Shown: positions 1 to 10,732 of the stretch, piece by piece
Numbering within the stretch: position 1 is the first letter of the stretch
Layout of the letters: each line of letters opens with the position of its first letter
DNA from: Craterostigma plantagineum
Taxonomy: Eukaryota; Streptophyta; Magnoliopsida; Lamiales; Linderniaceae
Length of the DNA: 64,000 nt
Reading direction: 5' to 3'
Assembly (NCBI GenBank): GCA_027422505.1
Contig: JAPQWV010000017.1
Span: 18,167,501 to 18,231,500, forward strand
Notes under the pieces: generated by a model
The model's input: only the letters and a program-made list of their open reading frames with translations
Told to the model about the DNA's origin: nothing
Database searches by the model: none
Made by a program: the position numbers and the translations under genes

Positions 1-310
1 CGATCGTTTCCAGGTCCTTGCTGACTTTCCCTTCTCTTCTTCGCCTCCTGAGCTTCAGAGATCTGAGCCTCAGCCTGCTCCGCTATCATGGCCCTTTCCG
101 CTACTTGGTTAAATTCCATCTGTCGGGCTCCTGAAATACTTAGGTCACGATAAAGTTCAGGTTTGAGGCCAGTAATGAACCTCGTCACCTTCAACAGATT
201 AGTTGCCACCATATGAGGAGCGAAACGGGACAGCTCCTCGAATCGACAAAGGTACTGAGTTACAGGCATTCCCCCTTGCCTAAGGTTCATAAATTCAATC
301 TCGACATCAC
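1..310 (-). pseudogene. Ty3/gypsy gag fragment, runs off the window
   Basis: Read on the minus strand this translates as retrotransposon Gag, with phrases such as FEELSRFAPHMV and VAERAMIAEQAEAQ. It aligns by eye with the Gag of the Tekay-like element at about 19070-19290, which has the same order of residues (RFMEGLKPEVYRD there, RFITGLKPELYRD here). The N-terminal part should lie to the right but stops near 310, so the piece is 5'-truncated and its C-terminus lies left of base 1. It belongs to a chromovirus-like element distinct from the nested one that follows. The short plus-strand ORF over 213-494 is only its antisense. Confidence 0.75.
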
Positions 311-539
311 TATAAAGAGAATTTCGACAATATCATGGTCTCGACATTTAACCTTCCCAACAAATTTTTCGGCATTAAGTAGTTCTCAACAAATTAGGGT
401 TTTCATACATAATTTTAGGGTTTTCGTGATTTTTAGGGTTTTAATAATTTTAGGGTTTCAAGACTTAGAGTTTGGAAATTTCGAAATTAGGTGACTTAGT
501 AAATATACTGATATAATAATATTTTGTGCTCAGAGATTC
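311..539. other. Telobox-like AT-rich stretch, no gene
   Basis: No coding signal. Between about 390 and 470 there are four spaced copies of a TTTTAGGGTTT-like motif, similar to plant telobox sequence but not a tandem telomere array. The boundary between the gag fragment and the LTR to the right cannot be fixed here. Confidence 0.4.
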
Positions 540-1545
540 GAACTGTAGGGAATTCACCAGGATTGTCGACTAATTTTATCAGGAGGACAGGTAGGTGAAT
601 TATTCATCTACAATGCGTAAACACCTATGTGATATTTATGTGCTTCTAAGTGATTAAGTGAATTACGTGTTTTACGTATTTTACGTATGTCTCATATGAA
701 AATATGTTTTTATATTATCACGTTTATATGCATGGCATATGCATATCATATCACGGGGGTGAGATATTTACACCGTATTGAGACGGTGACGATTTGAGAT
801 ATTGACGAGCGGGGTAGAATGAGATGATTGTGATTGTTGACTCGTTGAGGAGTCGAGGTTGGTACTCGTATGACACCTGACGGCAGATAGGCGTGATCGA
901 TCTGTCTACTCGGGCGTGAACGTCCCGAGGTGCAAAACCGTCGTGATTTTTTAGCGGAGGGAGCGACCTGACAGGGCAGTTGCGTAAACATCAAAACGCT
1001 GTCGGCGTAGGCTACCGCTTACGGAAGAGCGACAGAGTAGGCAGTTGCGTGAACGTCAAAACTCTGCTAGTGTATGCTTCCGTTATGTTATAGGCGCGCG
1101 AGTTGTCGAGTCTGACCTAGGGCCCTGTGTTGTGTGATTGAGATAGGATCGTGGAAAAGAAAGAGTGAACATTGCATGTGAGATATTGGGATCGGGAATG
1201 AGTGTTCACGTGCATACATGCATTTCTATTCACCTACTCGGCAAATCGCTCAGTGTCTACGTGTTGTATGTATTGAGTCTGACGCCGACGCGCGTCAGGA
1301 TTGAGGCGGCTTGTGGCGGTGCTCCACGGACTTTTGAGGGCAGGGCGGTACATGGATAAAGACCTGTGGAGCTGCGTTAGGATTTTGACTTTTGGGTCTA
1401 CGGCCTTTGTATAGACTTGACTCTATAAATAATATTTTGTGTAATATATTGTAATTTAGGAAAAAGTTTTTGTTAGACGGGCCTTCCGCGGCTTACGTTG
1501 CGGAAATCCGCCACTAATCCTAATTAGAAAACGAGGGTCGCTACA
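540..1545 (+). mobile_element. Partial or solo chromovirus-type LTR
   Basis: The right edge ends in GGGTCGCTACA, the usual 3' end of plant chromovirus LTRs. A TATA-like TATAAATA lies at about 1422. The stretch 1310-1370 resembles the R/U5 part of the Tekay LTR read from its own sense strand, around 20150-20260 (shared words ACTTTTGAGG and GTACATGGAT). So this is a related LTR in the opposite orientation. An imperfect ~80-bp tandem duplication lies at about 960-1085. No matching 5-bp target duplication and no clear TG start were found, so the left end is truncated or unresolved; it may extend left to 311. Confidence 0.55.
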
Positions 1546-3473
1546 ATAAGCCTTGGTGGTTTGGTCTTGGAGCTGCCCGATTGCTCCTAGTTATCAACTC
1601 GTCCGATTTATGACATATATCATGCATGCTCTCATATCCTGCCTTTAGTACTAAACGTGCGTGCATATGATCATGTCATGAATATGCAGGTAATGTAACG
1701 TAAATAATTCATGTAGGAATTCACATAATATCATAGAAGCACATAACACATAATTTACGCACATATAGTTATGAGTTGTAGTTGGGACTTCCACTTACCT
1801 GTCGTCCAAGCTTAAATACTTACGGCCCTGATACGTATTTACCTCCTGATCCTTACATAAAATATTATAATATCAGTACCATACCGAAATTAGGTACCTA
1901 CGTCGAAATAATTTATTTTGACTCTAATAAATTACTAAAACCCAAGGTTTCAATCCATAATCTAAGTTACGTTAGTACTTAACTCGAGCCTATAAGCCTT
2001 GGTGGTTTGGTCTTGGAGTTGCCCGATTGCTCCTAGTTATCAACTCGTCCGATTTGTATTATGCATATAGGGTTTCGTCCGATTTGTTTGTGCCTCATTA
2101 TTGCCCGATTTGGTCATGCCTTAATCTTACTTTCACCGAGATTATAACTCCTCATGGATTCGCCCGATTTGTTGGAGAGTAGGCCATGGTTCACCCGATT
2201 TGAGGTGTGAATCATCCAAGAATCGCCGAGGTCTTCAAGGGGTTCAAATCGCCCGATTTAAGATACTTAGATGGAAAAATTGTCATATGATCATAGCATC
2301 GCCAATTGCCCGACTTGAGGAGTAGAATCACCCGATTTATGACATGTTAGCGTCGCCCGATTCTTCATAGCCCTCCAAGTCGGCCGATTTGATTACATAT
2401 TTAACCAAAATCACCGAGGTCTTAGTTGAATCGCCCGGTTGCATGAGTGATGTGGTTTCGTCCGATTTGTGGTATCACATGTAGAGATCGCCCGATTCTG
2501 CATTCATAAGACCTACAAATCGCCGAGCCTTCAATTCATTTTACATTTCGCCCGACTTGATCATATACTAAAGCCAAATTTCGGCCGAAACCCTAATCCT
2601 TAATCCTTTTCGCCCGAATGCTCTTAAAACATGCAATTTTCGATTGAAACTTGGTTCAAGCTGCCTTCTTCTTCTCCAAAGCTGGTTTCTACCTTACTAA
2701 ACTTTCCAACGTAGCATATACAGATCTAAATTCTTATGTTAGGAGATTTTTACTTAAAACCTTAGATCAACTACTAGCCTAAAATCGTGATTCTTTTGGA
2801 AAACTAAGCAAACCTAGGAATATAGTACACCCTAATTTGATCTTATTATCAAATTACGTAAAGTACTGAACTATAAACACTTAAAACTAATTTAAGGATC
2901 GTAAATGAAGTCATTACCTCCCTGAATCGAAGCTTAAATTTTATTTTAAGCTTTCCTCCTTTGATTCCTTGTCTTGATTGTTCTTGAGTTGCTATTGTAA
3001 GGGTTTTCTTATTTCAACAGCATTATACTATCAAGGGTTTTGATAGACATTATTCCTCTAAGATATATTTGATGGGACATAAAGCAGCGAGATTTCCTCT
3101 AGCCTAAGTAATTCTTCTAATGCTTTTCCCTAATATTGGCCCTACGTAAATGGTTAATTTAGCCCCTTTATGATAATAGCAATCCAATTTTACTCTTACT
3201 AGTGCTAAGCATTAAAAATTGCATCTTTAGATTATCGTCAAATTAGCCTCTCGTCTAAATTCGGTCCTTACCAATTTAAGTGTTAGCTATTTTCCTAAAT
3301 TTTTCAATAATATCTTCCAAGATATATATATTATATGGAATACAATAACATATAGCATGTAGTCATTTAAGCACGTATAATTTGGTAAAGCATGTATCAT
3401 GCAACCACGTAAGTCATATAAAATGCATGCATATTTATTGGCCGGATTACTTACGGGACCCGGGTATTCATCA
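1546..3473 (-). repeat. 3' LTR of the Tekay-like element (truncated)
   Basis: Positions 1620-3473 match 20826-22337 plus 27957-28247 of the right LTR almost base for base. The first ~840 bp of the right LTR (19976-20820) have no counterpart here. In their place lies a 60-bp segment (1546-1610) that repeats 1990-2054. Compared with the right LTR there is also a ~43-bp extra segment at about 3000-3045. The region 1990-2640 is dense in TCGCCCGATTT and TCGCCGAG motifs. The LTR ends TCA at 3473, next to the PPT. Confidence 0.85.
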
Positions 3474-3483
3474 TCCCCCTTAA
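3474..3483 (-). promoter_or_regulatory. Polypurine tract of the Tekay-like element
   Basis: On the minus strand this reads TTAAGGGGGA immediately before the LTR start (TGATGAATACC). That is the expected position for the plus-strand primer of reverse transcription. Confidence 0.75.
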
Positions 3484-3503
3484 AAGGGATTTCGCCCCCG
3501 AAA

Positions 3504-4918
3504 TCAGGTAGGGAGAAATAACTCAGGGTAGCGAATCCTCATATCGTCTTCCCATTCCCACGTAGCTTCTTCTGTGGACTGATTCTGCCATAGAACTTTT
3601 ACTAACGGGATTTCCTTATTCCGTAGTCTTTTCACCTCATACATTAGGATCTCTATCGGTCTTTCCTCGTAACTTACATCTGGTTTGAGATGTTGGTGCA
3701 GATTTTCACTACTATTCACATGGTTTGGGTCTGCGACGTACTTCCGTAATGTTGATACATGAAAGACATCATGTACTTGAGCTAGCGAGGCTGGTAATTC
3801 GAGTTGATACGCCACTTTACCAACTTTCCTAAGGATTCGAAACGGTCCTATATACCTCGGGCTCAGTTTGCTCTTCTTCCCAAACCGTTTAACTCCTTTC
3901 ATATGAGATATCTTCAGAAACACATAGTCATCTACTTCAAACTCCAATGGCCTACGTTTTTGATCTGCGTAGCTTTTCTGCCTACTCTGCGCTGTTTTCA
4001 TTCGTTCTCGTATCTGAGCAACGACTTCTGTCATTTCTTGCACTAGGTCAGGACGTAGTATTGCTCGTTATCCCAATTCATCCCAATGGATTGGGAACCT
4101 ACACTTTCGCCCGTATAACGCTTCGTATGGAGCCATTCCAATCGTGGCGTGGTAGCTGTTGTTGTAAGAAAATTCGATCAGAGGGAGGTATCGACTCAAT
4201 TTCCCTTGAAATCGAGCACACAGGCTCTCAGCATGTCTTCTAGTGTCTGGATGGTTCGTTCAGACTGTCCATCCGTTTGAGGATGATAAGCAGTACTGAA
4301 GGATAGCTTGGTTCCCATGGCCTTTTGCAGACTCACCGAAAATTTGGATAAGAATCTCGAATCACGATCAGAAATAATTGAGATCTGATCTCCGTGGAGT
4401 CGTACTATTTCTTGGATGTACAATTCTGCGTACCGTTCCATAGAAACATTGAACTGATCGGCAGAAAGTGGGCAGATTTGGTCAGTCAGTCTACGATGAC
4501 CCATATAGCGTCGTGGCCCTTCACTATTTTCGGCAATCCGACGACGAAGTCCATTGTAATATGATCCCACTTCCATTCAGGTACGGCAAGGATTATAGAG
4601 TTCCTGCTGGTCATTGATGTTCCGCTATGACTTGCTGGCACGTCAGGCATTGGTTTACAAAAGTTGCAATTTCTCATTTCATTCCTGGCCACCAATAGTT
4701 GTTTCGTAGATCACTGTACATTTTCGTCGCTCCAGGTGGATAGAGTAAATTGTGAAATGTGCTTCTGTCATAACAGTCTTCCTAAGTTTTGCATTATTAG
4801 GAATGTATAGACGATCTCTGTAATATAAAGTCCCGCGGGCTTGTATTGCAGAGTCTGCTGATCTTTGTTCTGGTTGCACTTCTTTGATTTTTAAGTACAA
4901 TTCGTCGTTCTCCTGCAC
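3504..4918 (-). pseudogene. Tekay integrase with GPY/F and chromodomain (broken)
   Basis: C-terminal part of a Ty3/gypsy Pol. From the N-terminal side it shows an H2C2-type zinc region (4918-4630), the integrase catalytic core (4630-4200, with [25 protein letters not shown] and [13 protein letters not shown] carrying conserved D and E positions), a GPY/F-like module (LSPRYIGPFRIL) and a chromodomain at the end (EILMYEVKRLRNKEIPLV, then EATWEWEDDM). It inserts viral cDNA into chromatin; the chromodomain is thought to guide target choice. The reading frame is split by shifts near 4690, 4560 and 4190-4050. It ends just before the PPT, as in complete relatives. Certain as to family, clearly non-functional. 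Confidence 0.88.
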
Positions 4919-4927
4919 CTTCGTGAT

Positions 4928-5546
4928 CTACTCCATCAGTGTAGGACGGATCGTTAATGCTGCTAGCCTCATCTCAATCTCGCCTATTGGTATTATTTCC
5001 ACTTCAAGCCTTTGTAATTCTGTGCTTATGGTTTTGCGGCTTAGAGCATCCGCAACCACATTTGCCTTCTGTGGGTGATAGCTGATTACACAATCGTAAT
5101 CTTTGACCAATTCTAGCCATCGTCGTTGTCGCATGTTCAACTCCTTCTGGGTGAAGAAGTATTTCAGGCTTTTGTGGTCGGTGAAGATTTTGCATTTCTC
5201 ACCGTATAGACAATGCCTCCAGATTTTAAGAGCAAAGACTTCGGCAGCGAGCTCCAAGTCGTGCGTCGGGTAATTCTTTTCGTATTCCTTGAGCTGTCGT
5301 GAGGCATACACGACTACATTTCACTTCTGCATCAAGACGCATCCTAAGCCGTTCTTTGATGCGTCGCTATATACGGAAAATCCTCCAGTCCCCGTGGGTA
5401 TCGAGTATTGGTGTCGAAGTGAGTCGTTTCTTCAATTCCTAGAAGCTCTGCTCGCAAGCATCGTCCCATTTGAACGTAGTATTTTTCTTCGTTAGCTTCG
5501 TCAGATTTGATACGATCTTCGAGAAATCTTTGATGAACTTCCTGTA
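4928..5546 (-). pseudogene. Tekay RT C-terminus and RNase H (broken)
   Basis: This continues the Pol interrupted by the Sirevirus. Removing 5552-17422 and one copy of GTATT joins a frame reading [18 protein letters not shown] across the insertion point. The RNase H part follows with [34 protein letters not shown] and [11 protein letters not shown], all typical of gypsy RNase H. In-frame stops lie between about 5500 and 5311. It would degrade the RNA strand of the RNA-DNA hybrid during reverse transcription. Confidence 0.87.
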
Positions 5547-5551
5547 GTATT
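5547..5551. repeat. Target site duplication GTATT (left copy)
   Basis: GTATT immediately left of the Sirevirus LTR. The identical copy is at 17423-17427. A perfect 5-bp duplication fixes the insertion of 5552-17422 inside the Tekay RT gene. Confidence 0.93.
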
Positions 5552-5832
5552 TGTTGGCCCTTATATTACCAAACAAGGATCAAAAGAAAGGTTTGAATGT
5601 CAAAAACGTGAAGAACACCTTGAGTGCGTGTTAGTGTGTGTTTATCTAAGGAAAAGTACAAGGTGGCTTACCTTTTAAATTCTTTTGATAAAACCCTAAT
5701 TAGGGTAAGTGGGGCTTTATATACCACCTTACCTAATATCACTAGTCACCCCAAACTACTACAACCCACTAAATAAGTACATATTAATCCAAGATTACAT
5801 TAATTAAAGGATGCTACAAAATATTCCTAACA
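5552..5832 (-). repeat. 3' LTR of the Sirevirus
   Basis: Begins TGTTGGCCC and ends CCTAACA. It matches 17109-17422 except for eight substitutions, one single-base indel and a missing ~34-bp segment (present at about 17284-17317). Confidence 0.92.
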
Positions 5833-5834
5833 AT

Positions 5835-5842
5835 CTCCCCCT
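5835..5842 (-). promoter_or_regulatory. Terminal polypurine tract of the Sirevirus
   Basis: Minus strand AGGGGGAG, three bases from the LTR. The stop codon of the upstream extra ORF (TAA, 5844-5842) abuts it, so the ORF extends to the very end of the internal region. Confidence 0.85.
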
Positions 5843-6600
5843 TAGCATCCTTTTCGCTTTGCCGTTCTTGGTGTCTTCTTCTTCTTGGGTTTCTCCACTG
5901 CATAGACCGATTTCCTGAGTCCAAGTCTGAACTCGTATGATCGTATCGTTCTTAAGGAAATTCGATCTGAGATGATGTTGATCAGCATCTCGTACTTCTC
6001 CTGTACCTCTGCTTCTTCGAACCTTAGCTGCTCCAGAATCCTTCCGAGTTTGCTCCGAATAATCAGCAGCGTTCCATCGCTGAATTTGGCAATCTCGGAT
6101 GTTTTCATCAGTCTTTTTCCTCCTTTGTAGTTGATGTAGACCACTGATGGATCGTTGTCTTCATTGATTATGTGGCCTTCACCAAGACTTGGGTCTGGGA
6201 CTTCGAAGGATGGCTTTGTGAGGTTCACCCTTTTCATGTTGCTTTCCACTGCCATTTGTAGATCGTGGGTCGAATTGAACTTGATTTGGCGCATCATGAA
6301 TCGCTTAAGAGCAACGTATCCCACTCTTTAGTCTGGATTCTGGAGTGTTCCAAGAAATCTGAAGCTTCCCAGTATCTGATCAATGTCTTCACCTCTGATG
6401 TATGAGAGATCCCCTTCAGTTAGCTCCTCGACCGTTCCAGTTTCTCGATGCACTTTGTAGATAGGATACTCGTAGAAGTCGAGACGACCTCGCCGTACTC
6501 CTAAGATTTTGCTGATTCTGGCTCTTTCCTTCTCTTCTCTTCTAAGAGTGTCAACGTTAGTATCTTTTTTCCCCTCCAACCCTCTACGAAGAGAAAGCAT
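5842..6600 (-). pseudogene. C-terminal domain of the extra ORF
   Basis: Two adjacent frames in the same phase separated by one stop (near 6326). The first has YEYPIYKVHRETGTVEELTE then EDIDQILGSFRFL. The second has ALKRFMMRQIKFNSTHDLQM, VNLTKPSFEVP, LMKTSEIAKFSDGTLL and a basic tail (PKKKKTPRTAKRK). The pattern of a leading DI-rich strand, then 'hDLQhxVES...hNLTKP' and 'hxxFSDGTL', is one I know from many asterid database proteins annotated as copia-associated or CCHC/peptidase fusions. No biochemical role is known to me. The basic tail could be a nuclear signal or bind nucleic acid. Confidence 0.55.
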
Positions 6601-6603
6601 GTA

Positions 6604-8064
6604 TCATACAGCGGTTGGTTTCTGGAGATGAGTTAGTCCTCTTAGATCAAGCTCGTCTAACTTCTTGATCCTATCTTCCTTCCTCCAGATTCTTCTTCGT
6701 ATCTCTTCTCGATATGGAGCGATCACTTTGACATTTTCCCACGGTGGTTTTTGTTCTTCTCCTATCTTCGACTTCGAGGGGGCACTCCTCATTGAGGACG
6801 GCGTGTTTGAGAAGTTCGGGAAGTTCTGGAATGTCTGCTTCGCAGTCTTCTCCTTCCTCGAGTTCATCGTCGTCGATAAGGGCCAGGCTAACATTTGCCT
6901 TCATCAAGAAGTATCTGGCATTGTCCAGTAAGCCCTTGGCCAAGGTTGGATGCATCGGCTTTGTTAACCAGTCGTCGTTGAAGATGTATTTCTCTACTGT
7001 TGTGTGTGGGTTGTAAAGTGTTTCGAGAGATACGATGGGAGAGGATGGATATATCAAAGGGCTGTCTTGGCTTGTGGGAAGAGGAGGTGAGAGGCTCATA
7101 GCTGGTGAGGAGGGCTGTTGGGTTGTTTTGGTGGTAGTTCGGGTCGATTTTCTTGTTTGTGTGGGTGTAGGTGGTTTTGTTCTGGTGGGGGTTTGGGTGG
7201 TTCTAGGCTGTGGCTGTTGAGGCTGAGGCCCTGTCTCTCGTGTCTTCTCCCCCTCGGGACGATCCTCGCCGTCAGGGTCGTCACGTGGTTGTCCGGATGA
7301 TTGGGCCTCGCCTGTGTTGGGTGGGTTGAAAGGTAGCTCCAGACGTCTGAGTACCTCCGCCTCATAATCTATTAGCTTAGGTGCAGTGCGGAGTCTGGCC
7401 AGCAGAACATCGATGAGTTTTGGGATTGGAACGTTCCATGGGCAGCCGTCAGTGTCTGGAGATGGGTCGGCTTGAGTGGGTACTTGTTCTGTGACGGGGG
7501 CTTTGCCTTTGTCTCGAGTGGAGGTCCCATGGCACTGTAGACTTGGGTCATGATGGTGTCCTCGAGATCTTTTGCAAATTCTGCGAGGCGATCATTGAGC
7601 CTGGCCTCCGTCACGAATGGGGAAAATAACCTGACGGAGTCACGAAGACGTTCCGTCGTCACAACATCAGTAGAAGGTACTGATGTGCCGCTTGTTTGCA
7701 CAGGACTTGAAGAGCCGAGGCCACCTAGGCTCATCGTTGACATCAAAGCTGAGACATACTCAGATTGATGGCCCAAGGTCGTAGCTGCAGTGATGTTCAC
7801 TACGTTGGGACTTCCGCTCTGTTCCGTACTAGACTCTAGTACGGAGACATCATGGACCGTTCGGTCTAGATCACTAAGATCTAGAGGTGCAGAAACTAAT
7901 GGAAGTGTCCTAGAAAGTGGAAAAATTATGGATGGTGAGGGCACTAGACTCGTTGTGATCAAGGAAGGTGCAGTCTGAGGCGGAGGACCGCTTGTTACAT
8001 CAACCACCTCCGAGCGAGGTGGTGATGAATGACGTGGCACCTCGTGAGTATGTGAAACAATCAT
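6604..8064 (-). pseudogene. Low-complexity middle part of the extra ORF
   Basis: Contains a 230-residue stretch (8064-7372) rich in Ser, Thr, Pro and Val, then a Pro/Thr/Gln-rich linker (7330-7040), then an acidic segment (about 6880-6790, with LIDDDELEEGEDC). Codon periodicity persists although the frame changes, which supports former translation. No catalytic motif is visible. It resembles a disordered connector between the two end domains. Confidence 0.5.
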
Positions 8065-8444
8065 CTGTTGGGCGATGATTGAGTGGCTGGGGAGGGTAGT
8101 TTGCGCGATTGGATCCGATGTCGCGACTTCTACTCGGGGGAAGATAAAGTCATCCCCTGTACCTATGGGCTCGGTCCGGCTTGTTTGTGGACTCGTGGAC
8201 TGAGGAAGACGGTCGTATTTTTGTTTTGTACACCGTTCCTGTTGACTGCCTCCGTCATCCCCTTTGGATTTTCTATTTGTTTGGCTTAGGGGATGAAGAG
8301 CTTCCTAGACCTACACTTGGATGTGGGGGTTGCTTTGTCCCTGAGTTAGGTTCAACTGGGATGTGCTGAACCAGGGGATGGCTCGTAATTTGCGGAGCTC
8401 CGGCTCAGTTGGATCGAGGAGGCGAAGAAGGTGGTACGGTATGA

Positions 8445-9234
8445 TCATGGCCTCCTGATCGATCTTGCTCTTTGTTGATTGGATTTTGATGAGCTTAGGA
8501 GCTTAGGAGATTGATAGCCCTCGTCTCTGGGTCGGCGCTCGATTTCGGGATGAAGATCCACGAAATGTTGGACGATAACAGGTAGCCACCGTAGGTAAGG
8601 GAGCACCGACTTCGTGGATCCGAGACCTCGCCGTCGTAATTGGTCAAGGATGTCCGTCCAGATTAGTTGGGCAACATCATAATTTCTATTGAAGACGATC
8701 CCGTGGAAGATGAGCATGATGTTGCGGTTGCATTTGTCGGACCCTGAGTGTTTCGGCGAAGAGGCACTTGTTTACGATGAGAAACGGGGTCCTCCAAGGT
8801 CCAGGGATGTCTTTGGCAGTGAAATCAGGGAGATGAATGGGGTTTTGGGCGTTAGGTTTGTCGCCCATGAATAGGAAGTCCCTGATTAGGTCATCGTTAG
8901 ATAGATGGGGATCATATAGGAGTGAGTGTGGTAGGTTTAGTATGGAACGGAGAATGGACGGGGTAAAGACAACTATGGTGTTGTCAAATATGGCAGAAAG
9001 ACTGGTTATTTCTGGGTTATTGGTTGGTTTCTGAAGAGTGGACCAAAATTGTTGGACGTAGACCTCGGTAACAACCTCGGTGATATTTAGCGCAGTTTTT
9101 AGAGGATGGTTTGCTAGGATTTTAACAATGACGGGATCTGGGCACGAGGTATTGTCAAAGTATAGTTAGAAGTTATTTGGTGCCCTCTGTGCCTAGTCCT
9201 CTGAAGCGAAAACCTCATCAATTAGTCGCACCAT
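8445..9234 (-). pseudogene. N-terminal domain of the extra ORF
   Basis: Read through the breaks, this contains VYVQQFWSTLQ, NTIVVFTPSILRSILNLP, RDFLFMGDKP and GPWRTPFLIVNKCLF, then after a one-base shift IMLIFHGIVFNRNYDVAQLI and LPYLRWLPVIVQHF. Such segments are often annotated in plants as putative plant transposon protein or retrotransposon envelope-like. I recognise the general family but not a function. Two early stops (codons 14 and 22 from the ATG) show decay. Confidence 0.55.
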
Positions 9235-9239
9235 TTTAG

Positions 9240-10640
9240 TATATCTGCAAGATAAAATTAATGGATTAGTAGGAACCAATCATGACAACGTTTAGAAATA
9301 CAATGTGAAGTATGATTTGAAATCAAATGTTGTTCACATCTTAGGACTTAGACAAATTTTGCCAAAAAAGACACGTGAGTAAAATTCGTTGAGATAGAGA
9401 AATTTTAAAATTGAATTAATCACGCGGCGAAACAATTCATAGGAAATCACAAAGTTAATCAGTTTCGATCAAAGTTCAAATTCCAATTACAAAGTCAGTG
9501 TTATTGAGTTTTGCGCAAGACTGTGTATCAGGCGATTCAATTTATAATCAGATTATAGGGTCCAGCTTCGGCGAAAGTGGAATTCAATCGATCAATTCAA
9601 TTTAGACTGCAGTTTCAATCGAAACTACGAACAGAGTGATTTAAAGATATGTTATGTGTGAAAGACAGTTTCGGCCGAGAGTCAAAATCAAACAATTGAA
9701 ATCAATTTAAATTGGGAAAAACCAGTTTCGGCCCAAAGTCCTAAATTGGGCGATTGAATCAAAGTGAAATAGCAATAGACAGTTTCGACCGCGAGTCAAA
9801 GTCAACAATTGAAATAATTTTAAATTGATAGAACCCAGTTTCGACCGAAAGTAATAAATCGCTCGAATCGGTCAATTGAAAAATCATAGAAGTAAAATGA
9901 GTAGTATCGATCGATTTTAATATGAAATTGAATCTGGGTTGTAGTTTCCGGCGAAGTTAAAACTAAATGGAAACACGATTGAAGCTAGATTCGCCGAGAA
10001 AAAAATCACAAAGTAGTTAAATTACAGTTTCGATCAATTCAATGCAATTCAATCCAGTTTCGATCGAAACGCGTTTTGGGCGAAAGTCAGTTTCGCCGAT
10101 AAAATTAGAAGATGATTTAGTCAAATATTCAATTTCAATTGAAGCGTGTTTCGGGCGAAAGTCAGTTTCGCCGAGAAAATATAAAAGGATTTAAAATGCA
10201 ATTTCGATCGAAACTTGCGTCGTGGATTTGTTAAATCAATTTAAAGGAGTTTCGGGCGATACGCAGTTTCGCCGAGAAAAGTTTTGAATTAATTGAAAAT
10301 TCAGTTTCGATCGAATTTGAGCTGAGTTTCGGGCGATAGCCAATTCAATTGAAATGAGTTTCGGGCGATATGTAGTTTCGCCGAGTAAATTTTAAAAGGA
10401 TTTTAAGAAAATTGTCAGTTTCGATCGAAATGGGTTTTGGGCGATAGTCAGTTTCGCCGAGAAAATATTTGAAATATTTGAACATTTTAGTGTCGATCGA
10501 ATTTAAGAGGTTTCGGGCCAAATATTTGAAATATTTGAGTATGTTAATTTCGATCGAATTTAAGGAGTACCGGGCGATACATAGTTTCGCCGATAAACGA
10601 TTTGAAATACTTGAATTCAGTTTCGATCAAATTTGGAATT
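9240..10640 (-). repeat. Degenerate repeat region between pol and the extra ORF
   Basis: About 1.4 kb without genes, made of scattered copies of three words on the plus strand: TTTCGGGCGATA, GTTTCGATCGAAA and TTTCGCCGAG. TTTCGCCGAG/T cores lie near 10092, 10166, 10268, 10377, 10453 and 10586, at irregular spacing of about 75-130 bp. GATCGAAA elements are partly palindromic (TTCGATCGAA). The same words recur in the Sirevirus leader and, in altered orientation, in the Tekay LTR. Confidence 0.7.
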
Positions 10641-10732
10641 TCGCTGAGAGAACTTTTCTTAAGGTTATAGAAATTATTATCTTATAAGTTTAACCCTTAA
10701 TGCAATTTTGAAATTGTAAAAGATTATAAAAA

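Larger units (their letters stand above)
5842..9234 (-). pseudogene. Large extra (envelope-position) ORF of the Sirevirus, broken
   Basis: A ~3.4-kb reading frame between pol and the 3' LTR, on the pol strand. A start ATG is visible at 9234-9232 (MVRLIDEVFASED) and the end is the TAA touching the PPT. It has an N-terminal conserved-looking domain (9234-8445), a long Ser/Pro/Thr-rich and acidic middle (about 8445-6700) and a C-terminal lysine-rich domain (6600-5842). At least four stops or shifts interrupt it: stops near 9195 and 9160, a shift near 8740, a stop near 6326. Sireviruses such as SIRE1 carry an envelope-like gene here, but no signal peptide or convincing membrane segment is visible, so the role is unknown. 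Length and position are seen; equivalence to the envelope-like gene is inference. Confidence 0.7.

Noticed and set aside
390..470. Interstitial telomere array
   Set aside because: The TTTAGGG-like words are few, irregularly spaced and differ in flanks; more like teloboxes in an LTR or leader.
1782..1982. 66-codon ORF present twice (also 20979-21179)
   Set aside because: Conserved only because it is in both LTRs of one element. No protein-like signal.
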